A stretch of 21,202 nucleotides of DNA from Flavobacteriales bacterium (lineage in GTDB: Bacteria; Bacteroidota; Bacteroidia; Flavobacteriales; Flavobacteriaceae). Numbering within the stretch: the first letter of the stretch is position 1; every line of letters starts with the position of its first letter. The position numbers were made by a program, and so were the translations under genes. The notes under the pieces are model-generated. The model was not told the origin of the DNA. It was given only the letters and a program-made list of their open reading frames with translations, and did not search any database. The stretch covers positions 1-21,202 of the forward strand of contig JALVDN010000378.1 of assembly GCA_027008965.1 (NCBI GenBank). Reading direction: 5' to 3'. Below are positions 14,500 through 20,603 of the stretch, piece by piece.

Positions 14500-16701
14500 T
14501 TATTCTTCTTTACCTAATTTTTCATCAAGCAATTTCTTAGCTCGCAATCCTACGTCTGCGGCTTTCACTTGATATTGCCAGTATTGTTCAGCCCATAAGA
14601 ATGCATCTTTCCATTTGCCTTCTTTGGCATATTTTTTATAATTTTCTTCTGCAAATTTGGCTTTATTCAATTGATCAACCGCATCTTCTACAAGGGCTTT
14701 CACATATGGATATTTCTCATAGTTGTTATCTTTCAGGTATTTAACCACTCCATTGATTACATCTTGGGTTTCTTTTATAACCTGAATTTTCTTTTCGTAA
14801 TCTTTTTTATATTTTTCCAACTGTTCTTTGGTCAATTCTTGTGAAACAGCCATTCCTTCATCTCCTTTATATCCTTTAGGTCTTACGAGCAATATTCCTT
14901 CCATTTCCAAGTGGAGTGCCGAACAGAATTCCGTACAATAATAAGGGAATACACCCGGTTTATCGGCTACAAAAGTTAACGAAGCGGTTTTTCCGGGTTC
15001 GAATGAACCGTGTTTTCCATATGTATCAATAGTGAAACCATGTGTTTCATCTTCAGCACGTTCGAGATTGGTTAAGTGGAAAGTTACAATATCTCCTTCA
15101 TTCACCACCACAATCTCAGGGGTGATATGCGAACGTATGAGTGTTCCGAAGATATGCACACGGTTTCCTTGTCTTTCGATTTTTTCTTGACCTGCAACAG
15201 CTCTAAACGGTGAAGGTTCACCGGTACGTGAGTTGGTTCCGACAGGATATCTGATAATGGGCTTGATTGTAGTCCTTAAAATAGCCACATTGCCATAAAC
15301 ATTTGCTTGAGGCAATGTCATGGTATAAATATCCGTCATTTCATCATCTGCCGAAATATCTATCAAATGTTGAACGCTTGGACGAACCGGTCCGGTTTTA
15401 GGCAAGTTTTTGATATAAGCTTCTTTGTCTACTGCAATCAAATAGTTTGAATGCGGTTCGGATGACAATCCTTGGGGAGTCATTAAATAGGAAGGTTTGA
15501 AATCCAAAGCCACTTCATCTTTCTTTTCGCCTTTTACATAATCAAACCGAACGATTTTTTTATCGTCATGTGCTGAAGCGTAAGCAATATTTTTTCTATA
15601 ATCAAAAGTTACATCTATAACATTTTTTCCAATAGGGATGGTTTTGTGAACCACCGCGTCGGCTTTCACATCTTTACCCAGGTTGCTTTTGATTTTTTCC
15701 ACGTCAAGAACCACTACTTCATCGGCGGCAACTATCACATATTTTCCATCGGGTGATACTTTGACCATATTGGCTTTGGCCGGTAATTCTATGAAACTAA
15801 TAGCGTTGGCTTTTTTAATTTCATCAAAAGGAACAAATTGAGATAAGGTGGTAGGCACCTTTTTGGCGGTTTCGGCTTTTTTGTAGTCCAGTGCGTAAAT
15901 ATATGTTTTTCCGTCTTTGAAAGCCAAACCGAAAAGAAGTCCGTCGGATGCTCCTTTTCCCACATCATTATAATCTAAGGTATAAGCGGGGAATTCAACC
16001 GTGAATGATTCTTCTTTGATGATTCTACCTTTATGTTCTCCTTCTTTTTCAATACGGTGAACCCTCCAGAAAGTCACACCGTTTTTGGCTTTGGATAAAT
16101 CGGTTTCTTTATTGTCCCATGGAAGCGGATATTGACCTGATTGAATAACGTATTCTGTGTTAGGTGTGACGGCGGCTTCAGGGAATACACTTTTTAAAAT
16201 CGTATTGGATAATACTTGTTTGGTTTCAAAATCATCCAAGCCCAGCAATGCTATTCTTGCATTGGCTCCATCTGAGAAAAAGGCATATTTTCCATCGTAT
16301 TTTCCATTGGTTTCGGAGAAAGCCGGAAAACGCATATCTCCATAGGTGGGAATACGGTTATCGGGATTTGATTTTTTTAAAAGCAGCGAGCTTTCATCAT
16401 CAAATCCGTATCCTTGCCATGGTTCCGGCGTGAATACCCCTACATATTTATAAATACGCATGGAGGGGATACCGTAAACAATCATGGTACCGGAATTACC
16501 TGTTCCCACAATGGCAAAGTATTCATCTCGACCGCCTCGAGGCATAAATGTTTTAACGGCGGCAAGTTTGTCTTCATCTGTCAGACCACGCGCTTTAAGC
16601 ACGTCATCCACAGTCTGCTGTGCACGTAATTGAGGGGTTCCCGCAAAGAGAAATAGCCCCAAAACGCCTGTAATCACTGAAAACCATTTGAAATGTTTCA
16701 T
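14500..16701 (-). CDS. nosZ: NosZ-type protein A: CuA subunit that has lost the CuZ site
   Basis: First gene of the nos cluster, 733 residues, with a Sec signal peptide (cleavage near LRA/QQ, residue 27). The propeller still aligns with NosZ along its length (for example YDGKYAFFSDGANARIA, TPNTEYV, VSPDGKYVIVA, HLIDIS) but every CuZ histidine is replaced: R124 and F125 (GDMRFPA), F173, N311, about V361, about Q410, and Y469. A stretch of about 27 residues, which in the 802-residue protein runs through SEMYFGG and SRDVDYLH and in typical NosZ contributes calcium ligands, is missing. The CuA site is intact: H554 (DETHGFTI), C589, C593, H597 and M600 in YYCTEFCSALHLEMEG; E591 stands where Trp usually gives only a backbone contact. 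Residues about 610-733 are a charged helical tail of unknown role. It cannot reduce N2O alone by the known mechanism and is best read as an electron-transfer partner of the next gene's product. Confidence 0.92.
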   Translation of the reverse strand: MKHFKWFSVITGVLGLFLFAGTPQLRAQQTVDDVLKARGLTDEDKLAAVKTFMPRGGRDEYFAIVGTGNSGTMIVYGIPSMRIYKYVGVFTPEPWQGYGFDDESSLLLKKSNPDNRIPTYGDMRFPAFSETNGKYDGKYAFFSDGANARIALLGLDDFETKQVLSNTILKSVFPEAAVTPNTEYVIQSGQYPLPWDNKETDLSKAKNGVTFWRVHRIEKEGEHKGRIIKEESFTVEFPAYTLDYNDVGKGASDGLLFGLAFKDGKTYIYALDYKKAETAKKVPTTLSQFVPFDEIKKANAISFIELPAKANMVKVSPDGKYVIVAADEVVVLDVEKIKSNLGKDVKADAVVHKTIPIGKNVIDVTFDYRKNIAYASAHDDKKIVRFDYVKGEKKDEVALDFKPSYLMTPQGLSSEPHSNYLIAVDKEAYIKNLPKTGPVRPSVQHLIDISADDEMTDIYTMTLPQANVYGNVAILRTTIKPIIRYPVGTNSRTGEPSPFRAVAGQEKIERQGNRVHIFGTLIRSHITPEIVVVNEGDIVTFHLTNLERAEDETHGFTIDTYGKHGSFEPGKTASLTFVADKPGVFPYYCTEFCSALHLEMEGILLVRPKGYKGDEGMAVSQELTKEQLEKYKKDYEKKIQVIKETQDVINGVVKYLKDNNYEKYPYVKALVEDAVDQLNKAKFAEENYKKYAKEGKWKDAFLWAEQYWQYQVKAADVGLRAKKLLDEKLGKEE

Positions 16702-16729
16702 AATAGATGCTATTTGTTTTATGTTCTGT

Positions 16730-16737
16730 TAAATTTA
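16730..16737 (-). promoter_or_regulatory. Candidate proximal nos promoter -7 box (TAAATTTA)
   Basis: One mismatch from TAnnTTTG, 28 bases before the nos ATG. If transcription starts near 16726, the FNR-like site at 16761-16772 is centred near -41, the classic class II activator position. There is no TTG at -33, as expected for an activator-dependent promoter. The sequence itself is palindromic and AT-rich, so chance is possible. Confidence 0.35.
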
Positions 16738-16760
16738 ATTCTAAAAAAAGAAGTGCGTTA

Positions 16761-16772
16761 TGACAAATATCA
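16761..16772. promoter_or_regulatory. Candidate Crp/FNR-type operator (TGACAAATATCA) upstream of nos
   Basis: TGA-N6-TCA, the core of FNR/DNR sites (TTGAT-N4-ATCAA), 59 bases upstream of the first nos ATG. Regulation of nos genes by oxygen- or NO-sensing Crp/FNR proteins is well established in other denitrifiers; no regulator gene lies in this window. Confidence 0.4.
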
Positions 16773-16894
16773 GTTTTTATGTTTAATTTTAATGTAAACA
16801 TGACAGATGTTGTTTTTTATAGCATTCTAATTCATGCTACTCCACATTTTATGGTTATAAAACATACACTTTTATCATTTAAACTTTTATTTCA

Positions 16895-16902
16895 CAAATT
16901 TA
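16895..16902 (-). promoter_or_regulatory. Candidate distal nos promoter -7 box (TAAATTTG)
   Basis: An exact TAnnTTTG match on the minus strand, 193 bases before the nos ATG. A TTTG lies upstream at 16919-16916 but at 13 rather than 19 bases. The perfect palindrome at 16930-16943 would be centred near -46 from its expected start point. Confidence 0.35.
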
Positions 16903-16929
16903 ATTTATAATAAATCAAACGTCATTATT

Positions 16930-16943
16930 ATGATTTTTATCAT
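16930..16943. promoter_or_regulatory. Candidate Crp/FNR-type operator (ATGATTTTTATCAT)
   Basis: A palindrome with perfect 5-base arms, ATGAT-N4-ATCAT, differing from the FNR consensus TTGAT-N4-ATCAA only at the outermost pair. It lies between the divergent nos and slyD genes and could act on either one. Confidence 0.45.
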
Positions 16944-16992
16944 GTTGCTTGTATTTTTAAATTTTTGGCGAAAGAGGATTATGTTTTTTTTG

Positions 16993-17000
16993 TATCTTTA
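16993..17000 (+). promoter_or_regulatory. slyD promoter -7 box (TATCTTTA)
   Basis: TTTTTTTTGTATCTTTAC resembles the common Bacteroidota pattern TTTTTTGTATCTTTGC, with one mismatch to TAnnTTTG, 30 bases before the slyD ATG. No TTG is found at the usual -33 spacing. Confidence 0.5.
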
Positions 17001-17030
17001 CATCGAAAATAAACTTAAATTCATTTTATC

Positions 17031-17546
17031 ATGCCTATTGAAAAAAACAAAGTGGTCACCATCGAATATACATTAAGAGACCCTGAAACTAAAGAAATCA
17101 TTGATCAATCGCCTGAGGGTAAACCTTTGATGTTTATAACCGGTGCGGGGAACATTATTCCGGGACTTGAAAAAGCCATTATGGAAATGGATTGCGGTGA
17201 AAGCAAAGAAATTTTGGTCAAAGCTGAAGAAGCCTACGGATTAAAAAATGAGGATGCATATCAAACGGTTGCCAAATCCGATTTGCAACATATTCCGGAC
17301 TTAAAAGAAGGAATGGTTCTTTACGGTCAAAATGCGCAAGGACAACAAGTTCAAGTGGTTGTTTCCAAAATTGATGACCAAAATGTTACATTGGATTTCA
17401 ATCATCCGTTAGCTGGGAAAGATTTATTGTTTGAAGTGAAAGTTTGCGACGTGCGTGATGCAACGGAAGAAGAACTGGCTCACGGGCATGTGCATGCCGG
17501 AGAACACGACTGCGGATGCGGTAGTGATTGCGGTTGCAAGCATTAA
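17031..17546 (+). CDS. slyD: SlyD-type FKBP peptidyl-prolyl isomerase with metal-binding tail
   Basis: Cytoplasmic prolyl isomerase and chaperone, 171 residues. The FKBP domain (1-70 and about 130-141) encloses the insert-in-flap chaperone domain (71-129), and the SlyD signature NHPLAGKDL is at 124-132. The C-terminal tail from 151 is packed with potential metal ligands (H151, H153, H155, H159, C161, C163, C167, C169, H171), as in SlyD proteins that bind nickel, zinc or copper. It starts at ATG and its stop directly abuts the stop of the converging gene. It is divergent from the nos cluster and shares its control region; a link to copper supply is possible but SlyD is also a common housekeeping gene. 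Confidence 0.9.
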   Translation: MPIEKNKVVTIEYTLRDPETKEIIDQSPEGKPLMFITGAGNIIPGLEKAIMEMDCGESKEILVKAEEAYGLKNEDAYQTVAKSDLQHIPDLKEGMVLYGQNAQGQQVQVVVSKIDDQNVTLDFNHPLAGKDLLFEVKVCDVRDATEEELAHGHVHAGEHDCGCGSDCGCKH

Positions 17547-17900
17547 TCAAATTAAGTCATTCTTTTTGAAATAAGCAATAACGGCTTTTTTCATCAATTC
17601 GTCATATGCCTTGTCTTCCATTGAAGGCAAGGTTTTTTGTTGTTTATAATGCGGCCATCCTTCTTCATCTCTTTTTTCCAATGAATAAAAACCAAAAGGT
17701 TCTAAAACGGCACATGTACCAATATGCATCAAATTGATTTTATCGTCCTTGGAAAATTTTTTTATTCCTTGTCCAAGCTCTTGAACACCAATCAAAAATA
17801 ATATGGTATCCCAGCCGGGAGTTTCTCCTGCCGTAAATCGTTTTTTAAAAAAATCCAAAACTTTTTCCCAATCTTCTTCGGAGTAAAATTTTTCTTTCAT
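17547..17900 (-). CDS. Conserved-looking hypothetical protein downstream of mgtE
   Basis: A 117-residue soluble, probably helical protein without signal peptide or membrane segment; I do not recognise a family. Notable features are GETPGWDTILFLIGVQELGQG in the first half and the central IGTCAVLEPFGFY with a single cysteine. Codon use and amino-acid make-up match the neighbours, and its ATG lies one base after the mgtE stop, so it is very probably a real gene read with mgtE. Its stop abuts the slyD stop with no base between. Confidence 0.75.
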   Translation of the reverse strand: MKEKFYSEEDWEKVLDFFKKRFTAGETPGWDTILFLIGVQELGQGIKKFSKDDKINLMHIGTCAVLEPFGFYSLEKRDEEGWPHYKQQKTLPSMEDKAYDELMKKAVIAYFKKNDLI

Positions 17901-17901
17901 C

Positions 17902-19269
17902 TTAAAACCCTAAAATTATCCTGGCTATTGTAAAGAATATAAATAATCCGAAGATATCATTACTGGTAGTAATAAACGGTCCTGTGGCCACGGCAGGATC
18001 AATCCCGAAACGGTGAAGCATAAGTGGAACAAATGTTCCCACAAGCGACGCAATGATAATAACCGAAACAAGCGAAATGGCTACTGTTGCCGCCATTTTG
18101 ATATCAAATCCGGGGAGAATATGTCCTAAAAAAATTTTTCCAACCACCAATAATATCATGGCCAATACAATTCCATTTAGAAAACTCAAAGAAACTTCCT
18201 TTAATAATTTTTTCCACAAATCATCTTTAATGGTTCCTTTGGCCAGACTTTGCACCATGATTGCCGCAGATTGTACACCTACATTTCCTGCCGTTGCCGC
18301 AATAAGCGGGGTAAAAAAGAATAATACGGCATATTTATTAAGTGCCGCACTGAATCCGTTTAAAACCGTTACACTCAAAAAGCCACCCAAAAGAGCAACA
18401 ATCAACCAAGGCAACCGGGCTTTCATCATATCTTTCAACGTATCATCCAATTCCACTTCATCAGCCAAACCAACCGCCATTTGATAATCTTTTTCGGCTT
18501 CTTCTTGTACGTATTCCATCACATCATCCAATGTGATTTGTCCCACCAAATGACCGAGTTCATCCACTACAGGTACAACAAACAGATTATATTTCTGCAT
18601 CATTTGAGCTACTTCGGAGGCAGGGTCATTCACGCGCACAAATTTTATTTCGGGATTATAAACTTCTTTAATCGGCGTTTTGGTGGAAGTTGTCAAAAGC
18701 CGTTTTAATGATAATCGCCCCTTCAACTTATTATCATCATCTACTACAAAAATAGTGTGAACTCTTTCTATGTTTTCAGCTTGTTTACGCATTTCGGCCA
18801 CGGCACGCAATACTGTCCAATTTTCATTCACTTTCACCAATTCTTTCCCCATCAATCCACCTGCCGTATCTTCATCATAACGCAACAGTTCTACAATATC
18901 TTTGGCCTGTTCAACATCTTCTATGGAAGTGATAACTTCGGCTTTTTGGTTTTCGGGAAGTTCGGCTAACAAATCCGCCGCCTCATCGGTTTCCAGCTCT
19001 TCAACAATATCTGTAATTTCTTCTGTAGAAAGTTTTTCCAAAACTTCTTCTTGCAAATCATCATCCAATTCGGTCAGAACATCCGCAGAAATTTCATCAG
19101 GTAATAAACGAATGATGTAAACTATATCTTCTATATCGAGTTTTTTCAATAATTCGGCAATATCCGCCGGATGCAGTCCATCCAACAGATTGATTATCAA
19201 CGCATTGTTTTTTACCTCCAATGCTTCCTCCAACTTCTCCAATATGTCTTGCCAATTGTTTTCTTGCAC
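17902..19269 (-). CDS. mgtE: MgtE magnesium transporter
   Basis: Inner-membrane Mg2+ channel/transporter gated by cytoplasmic Mg2+. The 455 residues show the usual order: an acidic helical N domain (about 1-130, with repeated ELETDEAADLL-type motifs), two CBS domains (about 135-260, including DTAGGLMGKELVKV and VVPVVDELGHLVGQITLDDVMEYV), and a five-helix membrane domain (about 285-455) with the pore motif ATAGNVGVQSAAI and a conserved Asp in TTSNDIFGLF. The start is a GTG at 19269 whose first G is the last base of the rsmA TAG stop (TAGTG), implying translational coupling to rsmA, a pairing common in Bacteroidota. Confidence 0.93.
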   Translation of the reverse strand: MQENNWQDILEKLEEALEVKNNALIINLLDGLHPADIAELLKKLDIEDIVYIIRLLPDEISADVLTELDDDLQEEVLEKLSTEEITDIVEELETDEAADLLAELPENQKAEVITSIEDVEQAKDIVELLRYDEDTAGGLMGKELVKVNENWTVLRAVAEMRKQAENIERVHTIFVVDDDNKLKGRLSLKRLLTTSTKTPIKEVYNPEIKFVRVNDPASEVAQMMQKYNLFVVPVVDELGHLVGQITLDDVMEYVQEEAEKDYQMAVGLADEVELDDTLKDMMKARLPWLIVALLGGFLSVTVLNGFSAALNKYAVLFFFTPLIAATAGNVGVQSAAIMVQSLAKGTIKDDLWKKLLKEVSLSFLNGIVLAMILLVVGKIFLGHILPGFDIKMAATVAISLVSVIIIASLVGTFVPLMLHRFGIDPAVATGPFITTSNDIFGLFIFFTIARIILGF

Positions 19270-20036
19270 TATCTAACAATTTGTTGATATATATTTTTAA
19301 ATCCTTCAACGGATATTTGTTCCGGTCTTTTGGACAAAATTTCCGCTTCCAATTTATCAAACGGCAAGTTAGCACTTTTTAAACTGTTTCTCAAAGTTTT
19401 TCTACGTTGATTAAAAGCAGACCTCACTAATTTTTTATACTTCTCAAAATCGGGTTCATCTTCGGCTTTTTTTCTCATTAATTTTATTACTCCCGACTGC
19501 ACTTTAGGGGGAGGATGAAAAACATGAGGCAGAACAGTAAAAAGATACTTGGGCTCATAATAGGTTTGCGCTAAAACAGATAAAATTCCATAATTTTTAT
19601 TTCCGGGAGGAGAAGCAATCCTCTCGGCAACTTCTTTTTGAAACATTCCTGCCATTTGTTCAACAATATCCCGATTTTCAAGAACCTTAAAAACGATTTG
19701 GCTTGAAATATTATAAGGAAAATTTCCGATAACATAAAGTGGTTTCCCACCTGATAATTCTTTTAGATTCAGCTTTAAAAAATCACCTTGAATAATGTTC
19801 ATTTCATCCGTAGAATATTTTCTACGTAAAAACTCAACGGACTCCCGGTCTTTTTCCACCAAAACCAAATTCTTATACTTACTAATTAAAAAATCCGTTA
19901 GAACGCCCGTCCCCGGACCAACCTCCAAAACAATGGCATCATCCGGTAAATCCTTCAATGATTCAGCTATTTTCCGGGCAATGTTTTTATCGTTTAAAAA
20001 ATGCTGACCTAAATATTTTTTGGGGCGTACATGCAT
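19269..20036 (-). CDS. rsmA: 16S rRNA dimethyladenosine transferase RsmA (KsgA)
   Basis: S-adenosylmethionine-dependent enzyme that dimethylates two adjacent adenines in helix 45 of 16S rRNA during small-subunit assembly. The 255 residues start with KKYLGQHFL (6-14), have the SAM loop LEVGPGTGVLT (37-47), the acidic VEKD (60-63), the catalytic NFPYNI motif (105-110), and the C-terminal RSAFNQRRKTLRNSL characteristic of the family. It begins 3 bases after the dut stop and is coupled to mgtE at its end. Confidence 0.95.
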   Translation of the reverse strand: MHVRPKKYLGQHFLNDKNIARKIAESLKDLPDDAIVLEVGPGTGVLTDFLISKYKNLVLVEKDRESVEFLRRKYSTDEMNIIQGDFLKLNLKELSGGKPLYVIGNFPYNISSQIVFKVLENRDIVEQMAGMFQKEVAERIASPPGNKNYGILSVLAQTYYEPKYLFTVLPHVFHPPPKVQSGVIKLMRKKAEDEPDFEKYKKLVRSAFNQRRKTLRNSLKSANLPFDKLEAEILSKRPEQISVEGFKNIYQQIVR

Positions 20037-20039
20037 ATA

Positions 20040-20480
20040 CTATTTTTTTCCCGTGCTTCCGAAACCTCCTGCGCCACGAGATGTTTCATCCAATACATCC
20101 GTTTCTTTCCATTGAACTTTTGCTACCGGAGCCACTACCATTTGCGCAATCCGTTCGCCATCTTCCACAATGAAATCTTCTTGTGATAAATTGATAAGAA
20201 TTACTTTCACTTCACCCCGGTAGTCGGCATCAATGGTCCCGGGTGAGTTGAGAACCGTTACACCGTTTTTGACAGCCAATCCGCTACGGGGCCTTACTTG
20301 CGCTTCATAGCCCTCAGGCAATGCTATATAAATCCCGGTGGGTATCAATTTCCTTTCCATCGGTTTCAACACGACCGGCTCATTCAAAAAAGCTCTTAAA
20401 TCCATACCCGCCGCATGTTCTGTAGCATAAAAAGGTAAAGGATGATGCGACTTGTTGATGATTTTTACTTCAACTTCCAT
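20040..20480 (-). CDS. dut: dUTP diphosphatase
   Basis: Trimeric dUTPase that hydrolyses dUTP to dUMP, keeping uracil out of DNA and feeding dTMP synthesis. All five motifs are present: AGMDLRA (24-30), PRSGLA (64-69), GTIDADYRGE (81-90), GERIAQM (108-114) and RGAGGFGSTG (135-144) at the flexible C-terminus. The ATG at 20480 (146 residues) is chosen because the -7 box at 20495-20502 leaves only a few leader bases before it; the ATG at 20486 would be almost leaderless, and an upstream extension lies before the promoter. First gene of dut-rsmA-mgtE-hypothetical. Confidence 0.94.
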   Translation of the reverse strand: MEVEVKIINKSHHPLPFYATEHAAGMDLRAFLNEPVVLKPMERKLIPTGIYIALPEGYEAQVRPRSGLAVKNGVTVLNSPGTIDADYRGEVKVILINLSQEDFIVEDGERIAQMVVAPVAKVQWKETDVLDETSRGAGGFGSTGKK

Positions 20481-20494
20481 AAACATGTTTTTCA

Positions 20495-20502
20495 CAAAGT
20501 TA
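20495..20502 (-). promoter_or_regulatory. -7 promoter box (TAACTTTG) of the dut operon
   Basis: An exact TAnnTTTG match on the minus strand, 15 bases before the chosen dut ATG. No TTG at 19-base spacing was found. The predicted transcript leader is very short (about 10 bases), common in Bacteroidota where Shine-Dalgarno pairing is rarely used. Confidence 0.55.
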
Positions 20503-20574
20503 ATCAATAGATACAATATGCATTTGTTCTTGAAAAGAATATCCAAATCAAAACACTGTTTCGGGGTTTACTTG

Positions 20575-20582
20575 TATATTTG
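20575..20582 (+). promoter_or_regulatory. -7 promoter box (TATATTTG) of leuS
   Basis: An exact TAnnTTTG match 21 bases before the leuS ATG at 20604, in the divergent dut/leuS gap. The -33 element is not clear. Confidence 0.6.
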
Positions 20583-20603
20583 CATATCAAAGCATTGTAA
20601 AAT

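Larger units (their letters stand above)
16702..17030. other. Divergent nos/slyD regulatory region, no gene
   Basis: These 329 bases are very AT-rich and contain no supported coding sequence. They hold the likely promoters of the nos cluster (minus) and slyD (plus) and two TGA-N6-TCA palindromes of Crp/FNR type, listed separately. On the minus strand TAAATTTG (16902-16895) is an exact -7 box match that would give a leader of about 190 bases, and TAAATTTA (16737-16730) is a one-mismatch box that would give a short leader. Confidence 0.7.

Noticed and set aside
12064..16701. The two nosZ-like genes as a frameshifted single gene or assembly duplication
   Set aside because: Both frames are intact from signal peptide to C-terminus with domains in full order, differ strongly in sequence, and have different C-terminal fusions. 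A sequencing error or collapsed repeat would not give reciprocal loss of exactly the metal ligands.
14500..16701. The CuZ-less paralogue as a pseudogene
   Set aside because: The 733-codon frame has no stop or frameshift, keeps its signal peptide and a complete CuA site, and is the promoter-proximal gene of the cluster. Decay would not spare all five side-chain CuA ligands while changing all seven CuZ ligands.
16730..17000. A riboswitch or small RNA gene in the nos/slyD intergenic region
   Set aside because: The stretch is very AT-rich with no stable stem other than the short palindromes and no terminator; nothing resembles a known riboswitch core.
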